The position numbers and the translations under genes are program-made. Source: Falciphora oryzae (taxonomy: Eukaryota; Ascomycota; Sordariomycetes; Magnaporthales; Magnaporthaceae). Taken from it: 64,000 nt of DNA. Numbering within the stretch: position 1 is the first letter of the stretch; every line of letters starts with the position of its first letter. The notes beneath the pieces are model-generated. The model had not been told where the DNA came from, searched no databases, and saw only the letters and a list, made by a program, of their open reading frames with translations. Location: contig JNVV01000003.1 in the NCBI GenBank assembly GCA_000733355.1, positions 782,287 to 846,286 on the forward strand, read 5' to 3'. Shown here in pieces: positions 1-12,132 of this stretch.

Positions 1-2246
1 GCGAGAGTGATCTCGCCCAAGATTGATCCGGCCGGCGGCGTGGTGGTGAACTCGACGATCCCTATAAGCAAGCTCACCATCGTTCAGGAGAACCTCGAGA
101 GGCTCCGCAACTTCCTCAAAATCAACAAGGGCATTATCCAGGGGCTCTCTGGTCCCGCAGACCTTCAACGTGTCAGCAGCAGGCAAGAGGAGGTCGCCCT
201 CCAGGCTGAGCATCAGTCGCTTCATGCGCTCCAGAAGCTCATGGAGAGCATATCAGAGGGCATTTCGTTTGTTGTCATGCTCTTTGATGAGCGCGTTGCC
301 GACATATACCTGCGCCTGGAAGACAAGAGCCGACAACAGTTGCAGGAGCTCACATACGAGAGCCTGTTTTCCCAATCTGCAGGCAAGGAGCTGGCTAAGC
401 TTTTAGTCAAAGCTATTGTCAACCGCAACATCGAGAGCGGATCGAATGTGGAGACGGTCGCTGATGCTCTTCGAAGGCGCTGCGGCAGCTTCTGCAGCCC
501 TGACGATGTCGTCATCTTCAAGGCCCAAGAACAGCTGAAGCGTGCCTCGGAGCAGGCCTTCAACCCCAACTCCCAGCGAGCACTCCTCAATGAGAGCCGG
601 CGGCTCTTCGAACATGTTGCCAGCAGCCTAACCTTCGCTAACCTCGAAGGTGCTGTTGCGCAGTACATTGACTTGAAGTACTACGCCGCGGCCATTCAGC
701 TGTGTCTCGTCGTCGCAAGGGAGCACGACCGGGGGAACTCTGCCCTGGCTTGGATCAACGACAACAAGCCCGCCAATGATCCCAGGCAGACCGCTTTCAA
801 CCACCGCAAGCGTTGCTACGATCTCATCCACACTGTCCTCCAGCGTCTCGACGCTACATCCAGCACAGAGCCCGACTTGGTTGATGGGAAGCCCACGCTC
901 GCTGCAACGAAGCGGAAGGAGGCATACTCGGTCGTCAATGACTCGGACGATGAGGTGTTCCACTTTGACCTTTATGAGTGGTATATCGAGCAGAATTGGA
1001 CAGACCGGATCCTGGCGATAGACTCGCCCCACGTCATCACCTTCTTGAAGCGCCTCGCTAGTGTCGACGCCCGCCATGCTGAGCTCCTTTGCCGCTTCTA
1101 CACGCACCGGGGACAGTTCTTCGAGGCTGCACAGGTGCAGTCCGGGCTCGCCAATTCGGACTTTGCCATCGGCATCAAGGACCGCATCACGCTGCTTAGC
1201 CGTGCCAAGGGCAATGCCAGCGTGTCTACCCTGAGCGGTAACCGACAGCAACAGCAGCTGCTGAGCCACGAGATTACCGAGCTTCTAGAAATCGCACACA
1301 TTCAAGACGACCTGCTGGAGAGGCTGAAGGCGGACCCAAGGATACCAGACGAGCGGAAGGCCGAGGTCGAGCAAGCCCTGGATGGACCTATCCAGGGATT
1401 GAGCGAGGTAAGTTTAGGCTTCTATTCACAGGGATCACGCCACAATATGCTAACACGACACCGCAGCTGTTTAACACCTACGCCGACTTTGCCGGCTACT
1501 ACGACCTCTGTCTGCTCATCTACCATGCTGCCGACTTCCACCAGACGCAACTCATTGCCGACACTTGGAAGAACCTTATCACTGTTACCCACCAGGAGAT
1601 TGAGGAGCGTCTTGAGGCGTACGAGAAGCAGCGGGCGACATCACAGCGGCAGCCCTCGATCCCGCCTCCGCCGGCGCCCTACGAAGCGGTTTCGATGCAG
1701 ATTCAAACGATTGCGCACCGAACATCTCTGGATACCATGATTTTCCCGATTGACACGCTCCTACCGATTGTGTGCGAGTATGCCATCACGCAAGAGCAGG
1801 ACGAGAGCATCGGAGCCGACAACTCGTGGCCGGTGCTGCTCTTCCTACAGCTGCAGGTGTCGCCTTCGGTGATTGTGCGGATCCTGGAGCCCATCTTCGA
1901 GGCGCAAGAGGCTCCGTTCACCGGCCGTCGGCGGCGGTTCGTGGGCGCATGGATCAACACGGCGGTCGAGGCGTGGCTTCGCGAGGTCGAGCGGCAGGGC
2001 CTGCAGTCTGTCGGACGGGGCGCCGTGGGAGACGGTGCCTCGGAGGGCGTCTTGGGCTCGTGGGTGTACGAGCTTCTCGGCCGTGTGACGGAAGACATTG
2101 GCCGCCTAGCGGCGACAGGTCGTGAGCACAACGCTGCGACTTTGGAGGCCGAGGAAGTGGCTCGGAAAGCAAAGCTGCTGCGTTTGTCTGTGGAGAAGGC
2201 CGTCAGACAACAAGGGCTGAACCGCACCATGAGGTTCATGGCATAA
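1..2246 (+). CDS. nup170: Nucleoporin Nup155/Nup170, C-terminal part (5' partial)
   Basis: Large scaffold nucleoporin of the inner ring of the nuclear pore complex. The frame is open to the first base, so the start lies outside the window. The visible coding exons are 1-1407 and 1467-2246. The 59-bp intron has a GTAAGT donor, a CTAAC branch point and a CAG acceptor. Splicing joins ...GLSE to LFNTYADFAGYY and removes the frame break. About 728 residues are visible, roughly half of the 1,300-1,400 expected for the family. They are almost entirely helical, with the Nup155-type stretch beginning LTIVQENLERLRNFL near the visible start, as expected for the alpha-solenoid C-terminal half. The N-terminal beta-propeller is missing only because of the window edge. 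The next gene, DDB1, lies downstream on the same strand after a 789-bp gap. Identification is from sequence recall of the family; I see nothing broken. Confidence 0.9.
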
Positions 2247-3035
2247 AGCGCATTGTTCTTGCACGCCACGGCACTGGGCACATGTTTGCCGTCACATACC
2301 GATCGAGGGCCGGGTATGTGGCTGGTCGTTGTTTGGACATGTTGAGATTATTGCAGATGGGTGGCTGGTCCTTGGTCGTTGTCGTGGTAGGAGGTTATAT
2401 CTTGACGGTTGGACTCCCCAAAGCGGGGCGCCAGCGAGAGACAGCACAGGTGGTTTGGCTGACTGAGACAAACCTGTGGTAATCTGTGTGGGCTTTCCGT
2501 GGGATTCGGTGTTGGTATAGGCTGTTCATCTTTGTGTACATAACGTGTTTTCCTCTTGTGCTTAAACTTCCAGCAGCCGGCGTTCAGCGCGGTTTAGTTG
2601 TCTCCAGTCTATATCGACCACACTTCCGTTCACCCATCAACCATGGCCTCGCTTGCATTGTGTTGCAGGGCAGCTGAAGCCCAGATCCAGGGGCTACTTC
2701 AGCTGCCTGATTCTTGCCAATGTCGATTGACCCCCACCCTCCTCCCCCAGCAAATCTCGTGCGCGGCAGCAGTCGATCCAAAAGCCCCACTAATGGGGAG
2801 CTGGTGGAGGTACCAAACCTTATCTCCGGCTGCAAGCTGCCCGTCCTTCCACCCTTCATCCCGCCTTTATTCTTTATTGCATCACCGAACTGCGAACTTG
2901 GCCGCCTCGAGCCGCATCGCGACCGCCGACGTCGCCGTCACACCTGGGCGCGCTCAGCAACGAACACCGCCGCTGGATGGATATGACTGGAGCTGTCTCC
3001 TGGCCACGCCGTATCTATTGCCGGGATCATTCGCC
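2247..3035. other. Gap between Nup170 and DDB1
   Basis: This stretch must hold the Nup170 3' UTR and the DDB1 promoter and 5' UTR. I see only short overlapping ORFs with no recognisable protein. The part just upstream of the DDB1 ATG is pyrimidine-rich and C-rich, as is common in fungal leaders. Confidence 0.6.
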
Positions 3036-6000
3036 ATGGCATACATAGCTCCGATCCACCGGTCCAGCAGTGTGCGCCATGCCCTGCAGGTCCGGCTATT
3101 GCCCGAGGGCGAACCGTGCTTGGTTCTCGCGTACGAGCTCCCGCCTTTCTCCTCCCGTTTCGATCTCGACTGTGCCCCCAGCTGCGCTCAGACTCGAACA
3201 GAGCTGACTGCTAACGCCGCCGTGTGCCATTGAATCCAGCAAGTCCAACCGCCTCGAGGTCTGGCAGGTCGCCGACGGCCACCTGACCCTGACCCACTCC
3301 AAGGCCATCCATGGCACCATCGTCATGCTCCAGGCCCTGCAGCCCAAGGACTCCCCGACCGAGATGCTCCTTGTCGGCACCGACCGCTTTAGGTACTTCT
3401 CGGTCATATGGAACCAGCAGACGCGCGAACTGCAGACCCTGCAGGAGATACACGACCAGGCAGAGCAATTTGTGAGAGATGTCACGACGAGGCACAAGTG
3501 CCTGGTCGACCCCTCCGGCCGCTTCGTCGTGATGCTGGTCTGGTCCGGCGTCGTCAACGTCATGTGTCTGCAGCGTAGGAAGGGCAGGCAGACAGACATC
3601 GTCTGGTTGGACCAGTCACGGATTTCGGAGCTCTACATCAAGGACGCGGCGTTCCTGTACGCAGAAGACGCCCACCCCCGCGTGGCTTTCCTGTACCAGA
3701 GCAAGCCGAATGTTCCAGAGTCAAAGCTGGTCACGTACCGCCTGTGCTCCGACGACAAGGACTCGGAGGTCTCTCGTTTCGACCCGCTCAAGGATCGGGA
3801 GATAGATATCGACATTCCTGACCCCGGCGCCGCCATGCTGATTCCCGTGGAGCGGGACGACTCCGGAAAGCGCCACAACTTCCGGAACCCGGGCGCGAAC
3901 GCGCACCTCGGAGGCCTGCTAGTTGTGGGCGAGACGCGGGTTCTGTACATCGACGATATGACACAGGCAACGGTCGAGGCTGCTCTCCCGAGCCCCATGG
4001 TCTTCGTCGCATGGACCAAATACGATGCTTCGCACTACATTTTGGCCGACGACTATGGCGGTCTGCATCTGCTGACCCTGGACGTCAGGCCGGACGGGGT
4101 AATAGTGAAGGGCGTGATCGTCTGCGTCATTGGCAAATCATCGCGCGCCAACGAACTTGTTTGTCTGAAGAGTGGCTATATCTTCGTTGGTTCGCACTAT
4201 GGCGATTCCGAACTGCTCCGCCTCAACTTGGACCCCGAGAACACGGATAGGCCACTAGTCGAGACGGTCCAGATACTCCCCAGCATTGCCCCCATTCTTG
4301 ACTTTACGGTTATGGATATGGGTAACCGCGAAGGCGATAACACCGTCGGAAACGAGTACTCTTCCGGTCAGGCTCGCATAGTGACCGGGAGTGGCGCCCA
4401 CAAAGATGGCAGTCTACGAAGTGTCCGAAGCGGAGTCAGGCTAGATGACGTCGGGATTCTCGCAGACCTTCAAGACATCAGGGGGCTATTTCCCTTGAAA
4501 TCGAACGGAGAGACCAATGTCCTGGTTGCGTCATTTCTCACCGAAACGAGGGTCTTCACCTTCGACACTGAGGGCGAGATCGAAGAGGTCGAGACCTTCC
4601 AAGGCCTTGATTTGTCAGTGCGGACACTCCTAGTGACGAATCTGGACGACGGCAGTATACTCCAGATCACTGATCATGGAGCCTCAGTCATCGGCGCCGA
4701 GGACGGAATAGCAGTCAGCTCCTGGGAACCCCCGACTGGTCGGTTGATTACGAGTTGCTCGACCAACGGGCAATGGCTTCTTCTGTCCATCGACGGCAAG
4801 ATATTGGTATCCCTCCGAATCCAGGGCCTTACCGAGAGCGCGCAGCGAGAAAGCAACCCAAATGATCAGATATCCTGCCTTACCGCATCGCCACACCTTC
4901 TCGACACGGGAGCTGTAGGGTTCTGGTCAACCGGGTCTGTATCAATCATAAACCTTTCCACTCTGGACGTCATACACAGCGAAAACCTGCGCAGGACAGA
5001 AGACGATGCGATAGTACCTAGAGATATTGTCCTCGCCAGGGTGCTCCCAGCCGACGTGACGGGTCCAATCCTGTTCGTCTCGATGGATGACGGCGAGGTG
5101 GTTACTTTCACACTGAACGACGCGGGCAAGTTATCGACGCGTAAGAGCGTCGTTCTCGGCACGCGCCAAGCTCATTTTCACGTCCTGCCACAGCCGGGGG
5201 GCGTCTCTAACATCTTCGTCACCAGCGAGCATTCTAGCTTGATATATGGGTCAGACAAGCGTGTTATATACTCGGCCGTGACCGCCGAGTCCGCGACCTA
5301 TGTGTGTCCCTTTGACACGGCCGCCTTCCCAGACTCGCTCGCGGTAGCGACCAACTCCCAGCTCAAAATCTCAAAGATTGATCCGCAGCGACAAAGCCAC
5401 GTCCAGTCGCTGCCCATGGGCGAAAATGTGCGAAGTATCGCCTATTCTGCGCCGACACGGGTCTTTGGGCTGGGCTGCATCCGACGGGAGCTTTCGAAAG
5501 GCGTGGAGAAAGCGTCCAGCACCTTCAGGCTCGTTGATGAGGTGGTGTTCCAGCCGCTGGGCAGCCCATTCGAGCTAAATGAAGGGGAGGTGGTAGAGAC
5601 CGTTATACGGGCCCAGCTCCCCGACAGCTTCGGCCATCTAGCTGAGAGGTTCATCGTCGGCACGCGGTTTCTCGTCGATGAGAACCTGGTCCCAGGCTCC
5701 AACAGCAAGGGACGGGTGCTCGTTTTTGGTGTGGATGAGGAGCGATCGCCGTTCCAGGTTGTCTCGCATCCGCTCAAGAGCGGCTGCCGGAGGCTCGCCG
5801 TGATGGAGGACATGATAGTTGTCGCCCTAACGAAGACGGTAGTGGTGGCACGATACGAAGAACTGACGTCCACGTCAGGCAGGCTGGTCAAGGTGGCCTC
5901 GTATCAGACCACGAGTTACGCCATCGATGTCGCTGTCGAGGGCCGTCTGATCGCGGTGGCAGACATAATGAAGTCCATGTCGCTTGTCGAGTTCGTGCCA

Positions 6001-6682
6001 CCCTCGACGGCGGAGAATGGAAAAGAAGGAGAGACGAAGAAATCGGCACAACTCATTGAGGTCTGCCGGCACTACCAGTCGTCCTGGTCGACAGCAGTGG
6101 CGCATGTTGAGGCGGACTCGTGGCTCGAGGCGGACGCTGACGGAAATCTGATGGTGTTGCGACGCAACACCACCGGGGTCACGCTTGATGACAGACGGCG
6201 GATGGAGATAACGAGCGAGATGAACCTGGGTGAAAACGTAAACCGCATCCAGAAAGTTGCTGTTGAGACGGGCTCGAGCGCGCCTATTCATCCCAAGGCG
6301 TTCTTGTCGACTGTAAGGTTCTATCGCAGGTATCCCCTCACTCTGCTCCGCTCCGCTTGCTGACGCAACGTTTTGTTTCTAGACCGAGGGCTCTATCTAT
6401 CTCTTTGGAACCATCGCGCCGGATATGCAGGACCTTCTGATCAACCTCCAAGAAAGGCTGGAGTCATATGTGGGGACTCTGGGGAACATACCCTTTAAAA
6501 ACCACAGGTCGTTTCGGAATGCCGAGCGCGAGGCGGATGGGCCGGTCCGCTTCATCGACGGCGAGTTCATCGAGCGTTTTCTGGACATGGATGAGGAGAC
6601 GCAGGCTCTGGTATGCCAGGACCTGGGTCCCGGGGTGGAGGATATGCGAAACCTTGTGGAGGAACTGAGGAACATGCACTGA
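3036..6682 (+). CDS. ddb1: DNA damage-binding protein 1 (DDB1), CUL4 ligase adaptor
   Basis: Triple beta-propeller protein that links CUL4-RING ubiquitin ligase to WD40 substrate receptors and takes part in UV-damage recognition. It acts in the nucleus. Exons are 3036-3130, 3240-6312 and 6383-6682, giving 1,155 residues, the usual length of DDB1. Intron 1 (109 bp) splits the Ala codon of LVLAKSNRLEVW, which lines up with the N-terminal IAKNTRLEIY strand of animal DDB1. Intron 2 (70 bp) joins FLST to TEGSIYLFG, and the C-terminus carries the CPSF_A-type end with EFIERFLDM. The ATG at 3036 sits in a good context (CGCCATGGC), and the MAYIAP start fits the family. The closest paralogues, CPSF1/Cft1 and SF3B3/Rse1, share the fold, but the N-terminus and length favour DDB1. 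Confidence 0.92.
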
Positions 6683-6868
6683 AAGCATCGCGGATCAATG
6701 AGCAATGGGGAATGAAATGGATTCCGATGGTGGCTGTCTGGGTACATAAGGCGTTGGTGGAACCGTGTTGGCTCTTTATATAGAGGAGTATGTCTGGGTT
6801 TTGGAGGAGGGGGTCGACTCCCAGGTCTATCTCTCCCATGTTGTTGATTCTCCTGATTTGATCGCGAT

Positions 6869-6970
6869 CACGTGGTCGCATGCTGCCGCTGGTCAATCGG
6901 ATGCTTTCGGAATGTGCTGCTCACGTGACCTAACTGAAGCTGGAGCTCCAGCCAATCACGCCCCACCAAT
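6869..6970 (+). promoter_or_regulatory. E-box and CCAAT cluster upstream of the Rieske gene
   Basis: Two CACGTG hexamers lie at 6869-6874 and 6922-6927, the second within the perfect palindrome TCACGTGA at 6921-6928. They are followed by two CCAAT boxes at 6952-6956 and 6966-6970. The CCAAT boxes are 166-184 bp upstream of the Rieske ATG. CCAAT boxes bind the HAP (NF-Y) complex, a classic activator of respiratory-chain genes in fungi. CACGTG is the Cbf1/bHLH core. The motifs are seen directly; the function is inferred. Confidence 0.5.
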
Positions 6971-7135
6971 TAGGAAGTCCAGGCTTCCACGCCTGAGGCA
7001 GAACCTCGGGAAACCGGGTCGAACGAGCCAAAGACGAGGCCCAGTAAAAAAGACCTCAGAATCATCGAGGCCAACCTAACGTCGACGCCGACCCCAACAC
7101 GCACATCCTCCAATTGAAGCCGCAAACAGCTCGCC

Positions 7136-8283
7136 ATGGCGCCCCTCACGAACGCAACCCGCGCCCTGGCGCGGTCGGCCGTCGTCCCGCGATGCGGCGG
7201 CGGCGGCGCCGCCCCGATGGCCCGCGCGCTGAGCACCACGCCGGCCCAGAACAGCTCGTCCTCGTCGTCCTTCTCGAGCCCGTTCCGCGGCGAGACAGCC
7301 GGCACCAAGATCCCCGACTGGTCCAAGTACCTGGCTCCCAAGAGCTCCCAAACCACTAACCAGGTCTTTTCGTACTTCATGGTCGGCGCCATGGGTGCTA
7401 TCTCTGCAGCCGGTGCCAAGTCCACCGTCCAGGGTAAGTGCTTTTTCGTGGGGATCCTTGGCGACCAGGACCGTTCAGCGAGGCACGATGGCGACCAATT
7501 GGATCTACTACGACTCGACGTTTTGGGTGGAGAGAAACCTCGAGAAAGAGGGAGGGAGATGAAATGCCGCTTTATGCTGGCTTGGGAGCTTGTGCTCAGC
7601 GCGTCACGCAAAATCACGCCACGAAGAGGAGGGATCTCGACGGGACCGACGCCTTGGGGGTCAAAAAGGAACCTTTGGGCACGTTACTTACTCTTCCACC
7701 CACCACGCGCAGAGTTCCTGGTGAACATGTCGGCATCGGCCGACGTCCTGGCCATGGCCAAGGTTGAGGTTGACCTGAACACGATCCCCGAAGGCAAGAA
7801 CGTCATCATCAAGTGGCGCGGCAAGCCCGTTTTCATCCGCCACCGGACCGCCGGCGAGATCGAGGAGGCGAACAAGGTGGACGTGAAGGCATTACGGGAC
7901 CCCCAGACCGACGACGACCGTGTCCAGAAGCCCGAGTGGCTCGTCATGCTTGGTACGAACCCTTTATTTGACATAACTTTGGGATTGGATGGAAATATCA
8001 AAAAGAGGGGGGAAGGGGACGGAAAGACGGGAGGCGTGCAGAAAAAGCACGCACCCGGGAAAGATCGATTGCCAACGACTGACCTTGCAAATAATCTACA
8101 GGCGTCTGCACACATCTGGGTTGTGTCCCTATTGGCGAGGCTGGCGACTTTGGCGGTTGGTTCTGCCCTTGCCACGGATCGCACTACGACATTTCTGGAC
8201 GTATAAGGAAGGGCCCTGCTCCCCTGAACCTGGAGATCCCCGCATATGACTTCCCGGAGGATGACAAGCTAGTCATCGGTTAA
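7136..8283 (+). CDS. rip1: Ubiquinol-cytochrome c reductase Rieske iron-sulfur subunit
   Basis: Carries the 2Fe-2S cluster of complex III in the inner mitochondrial membrane and passes electrons from ubiquinol to cytochrome c1. Exons are 7136-7433, 7713-7952 and 8102-8283, giving 239 residues, a normal length. The N-terminus is Ala/Arg/Ser-rich without acidic residues at the very start, as in a matrix presequence. One membrane helix follows ([20 protein letters not shown], about residues 74-95), then the Rieske head. Both cluster motifs are intact: CTHLGC (residues 182-187) and CPCHGS (201-206), giving the Cys/His ligands and the disulfide cysteines. Splice phases agree: intron 1 (279 bp) restores the Glu of QEFLVN and intron 2 (149 bp) the Gly before VCTHLGC. 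The promoter carries CCAAT and CACGTG boxes. Confidence 0.97.
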
Positions 8284-11200
8284 AGCGACCCATCCCTGAG
8301 GTTGTACGAGTACGGATCCGAAGAGGCGGGAGGTTTTATAGAGATAAAAAGATGTGCTCAATAACCAGTTTCTACCAGCCAGGCTTCTTCCCCTTTGTTG
8401 CTCCCTCAAGACAAAATATCCCTTGGTTCCGGCGCACATAGACTTGGTCAAAAAGCCAAAGGAAAACTTGGGCAGGTGGTCGGTCTTGAGTTTATTTTAA
8501 TTATCGTTGCCCAGAATCCAGAAACGGATGGGTGTGCCTCAATCTCGTCGTTTTGTGCAATGATGGACATTACGTCTTTTGCACGACTTGGAGCATTTCG
8601 GGGGTGGGACTCACTAAGCAGGATAAAATCCTGTCCCAACAGGAAACTAAAAAGCATGCAATCGGTCGACGGACATCTCGAGGCGGTCATGTGCTCCCTG
8701 GTTCTAGCCTTGTTGGTTGATCGTCATGTCTGAACTTGTCTGTTGTCTAGCCAGGTTCTCCCAGTGGTTTGGGCTGTCAAATGTTACGACGACGGACCGG
8801 ATATGGGCTTTGGGGGATCATGGATGAACCTAATGTATGCTTAAAATACTCCGATGAACCGCATCCATCCCGGGATAAGAAACCCAGATTGCCTTTTTAA
8901 CGTGTTGGCGTGGTAGACGTCACCATCGGCCAGTCTGACCATCGACGGGACGGGCAGTGGTTCGCCCAAACGTAATAGAGAGCCCTGACGGACAAGGGGA
9001 CTCAGATGTTCACCGAACAGCAGACAGACGGACGGAGGATTTGTCTGGTCCAGTCGGTAGGTGGTTCGGCTAAACCGCAATCCGGCGTGCCGAACCAAGC
9101 CTTTTTGCTTTGGCGGCCTTGGGTGGGGGAGAACACACCCAGAGCCTACCGCAAACACTTCTATGCGTCCTTTGTTGACAAAAACTCGGAACAATGTCAC
9201 CTGCTAATGCATCAAGCGCGGCATGGCAACAGCGTTCCCGAGGGGTTCTGTTCGTCGCGTCTGTAGCTGTCATCTTGTGGGCACGTCTTTTACAAGATTT
9301 TCCTCGGATATGTTAGACCCGTGGGGGAGAGGAGAGGTTCAGGGCCAACCAAGGCTCTATTTGGTAGGTGTCACAGTATACTGGGGGGTGCCACCGCCGT
9401 CTTGGAGACACGGGCTGGGGGGGACGGAACAGAGCGAACTGGTTTGAGGCTAGGCTTTTTCGTCTTGACATCCCGCATCGTCTTCAATGACTACCTCAGA
9501 ATAAGGGGCAAGCGATCGGCTGGAGGAGATTCCCAACCATGGAACCGCGGCCGGTGAGCCAGCCTTATGACTGACGATCACGCAGGCACGATTGCCGCCA
9601 CCGCAAAGCCTCAGTGCGAGCAGAAATTGGCCCCTGCCTACCGTTCACGCAGTTTCGTGGCGTTTCCATAGTGGCAGACATATGTCTCCGACGGAGAAAA
9701 ACACGAGTGTATGTTTTGATGAGCTCAGGATCCGTACTGCATTATCAGCTGGGGACGCTTAGTTTGAAATGGGATGAAGCAAAAAGGGGAAATAGGGTCG
9801 CGAACCAAAAGGACTGGGAAAGCCCTCCCTCATCTTGTCGTCCGTTCAACAGTCGATTTCCCACCGTGGTTCGCATCGGGTCTGTCTGGGAGATGGCCTT
9901 AGGACAGGACCGGACCAGGGGGCCAGCCCAGGGCCCAGATCGCTGGATTGTGGAGGTGCACGTTTGTATGGTGGATGATTTACAGTCCAGCCCACACTTT
10001 TGACCCCGAAACCTTTCTCGCCAAACGTTCGGTGGTGGAGCCGTGCTGAGGTGCTGTGTTTGAGAGGCGAATGCACACACACCCACACACCCCAACGGAC
10101 ATTCTCTCTGGAGGCCCTTAGCCGAGGCAAGGGGGCAAAAAACAAGGTCTGGTGCGGGAGGGCCTCCGAGCGTCCAGATGCCCTTTCATTTCACACGGGT
10201 CCCAGTGGGAAAGATCTGGGTGTCCCACCCTCTGTGCTGAGAGCGAAGCGCGCGATGGAAGCGACAAAACGCCAAGCGTGCAAGCGAGCGGCCGAGCTTC
10301 TCTGGGTACCTAACTGGCGATCGTTGCTTTTTGCTGGTGGGAAAACAGAGACCCCGATATTCGCGCGCGCGAACAAAATCGGCGAGGGTTTATGAAAGAG
10401 CGAAGACCTGCGACATGCGGGAGTTATCCAGCATCAAGGATATGCTGACAGGATCGACGAGTGAAGATGTCCGCGATCTTGGGATGGAATCCATGGCCTG
10501 ACAAACCGAAGAAAGGGGGCAATGAAAAATCCGATGAGGAAATCAGCGCTCGAGACCAGGGATCAGGCTTCAGGACCAGCGATGACCGGCAGGCAACGAA
10601 CGAACGACATGCCATTCGTGTTCCTTGAAGCATAGGGTAAGCGGCGGCGAGCCAGTCAGTTCACGATCGGAAGGAAGCGAGGTTTGGAGGCTAGTGCCTG
10701 CCCAAGTCCCCTTCGGGCAGATCGTTGGGGGGTGGGTGCCCTGCCAGCGTCACGGCGGTCGAATAAACCTTGCGTGCGGCTCCGCTCGGTTGAAACCTTA
10801 GGGGGCGACATTGTCCGTCTGGACTCTGGCGTCTTGCGACAGGGGCCTGCCTCAGGTCGACTTCATCCAAGATCACGCTGATCCAGAAGATCGATTTCCC
10901 ATCTGGCCAGCCGCCGGCGACACTGCCAATCTTCTCGTCCTGGGTGTTCTGCTTCCCTTGCACGCGCCAGAGGTCAAGCCTCCGCGTAACAACGCCTGGC
11001 GAGCCGTCGCGTCTTCCTGGTCCTCTCGGAGGCCAGCTACGCAACCGAAGCAAAGTGCATATTGCAAAACGGCCAGTGACGCCGTGCTGGCGCCAGCCTA
11101 ACCGAGCCCCGGCCACCGTTGAGTGACGGCTTGGCGGGCCTGTGTCAACTCGGGCGCGTGGTTGGCACGCATAGCTAGGGCGCCTATTCCTGTTCTATCC

Positions 11201-12132
11201 TGATGGGGACCGTTGGCGTCAGTTTCTCTGCCTGCCCGGATGGAGACTGTTGGTATTTATACGACCAGCATTAATCTGGCGGGCAGATTGGGTAATTACC
11301 AGAGAGTAATCAATCCGCTTAGCGGAGACGAGCAGTCCAGATTTACATTCATCGGGGGTTTTTTTTTTCTCCCTCTCGTCCAGGACCCATTCATCTGAAG
11401 GATGCTAACGACAGACGAGACGGGGGTGCATGCTTGTCGTGGAGGCCGACGGACCCCGAGCATGCAGCAGGGTGGCATTCTCGGCTGCCCCGTAGGCACT
11501 CCGTCCTGAGGTCGTGGTCGCTTAGAGCATTCCATGCTTCTGATCTTTGCGGAATTCGTCCAAACAGAATCCCAGTGCCACATCCGATGATGAGATGGGG
11601 TCCTGACCCTTGCAACACGTTCTTCCCCTTGGCAGGGGGGGTGGGAAAAAAAAAAGAAAGAAAGAACACTCCTATGCCGTGACTGCTGCCATCCCATCTA
11701 CGCGGAACGAGCTCCCCTGTCGAGGAGCATCAAGCACCCGTCTGACTGCTGTCTACTAAGCGCTTGGCCCGTCAACAACGGGCACGCCCACCCACGGCAG
11801 ACATGCACCCACCCTCCGTTTCGTGCCCACCCGCAAGTGGGTGGCGACCTCTCCCTTCATGCCGTATATAAGACCACGGCCGGCTCCCAGACCGAGACGC
11901 TATTCTCTGTTCTGACCAGCACGCTCTTTTGCCACAGCAGTCTTACATTCTTTTCTCCAATCCCTTCTTTTCGTCTTCCTCCAAGTTCTGTGAACTTGCT
12001 ACCTTCAACACTCCTTTCGGGTAAAAATATTCTTTCCACTTTGTCTGCGCCGGCCCTCCTTTCCTGTCGTTGAAGAAGAGAAAAAAAAAGCCTTTCGTTT
12101 TCAAGGAGATTTGTTTGTTCGTCCGCATCGCC
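8284..12132. other. 3.8-kb gap with no gene recognised
   Basis: ORFs here are under about 145 codons, overlap in several frames and on both strands, and resemble no protein I know. The left end must contain the Rieske 3' UTR and the right end the promoter of the Asn-rich secreted protein. No tRNA-like, rRNA-like or transposon-terminal structure was found by eye. An unrecognised lncRNA or a small multi-exon gene cannot be excluded. Confidence 0.5.
11787..11872 (+). promoter_or_regulatory. CCCACC motif cluster and TATA box of the Asn-rich secreted protein gene
   Basis: A clear TATA box, TATATAAG, lies at 11865-11872, about 260 bp before the ATG. Immediately upstream are repeated CCCACC-type elements at 11787-11795, 11806-11814 and 11826-11832. 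An inverted copy at 11837-11844 forms a CCCACCC...GTGGGTGG palindrome. Such GC-rich direct and inverted elements are typical of C2H2 zinc-finger sites. The factor is unknown. Confidence 0.55.

Noticed and set aside
12070..12132. Longer N-terminus of the Asn-rich secreted protein
   Set aside because: The extension begins at a TTG and would bury the signal peptide; the ATG at 12133 is the sensible start.
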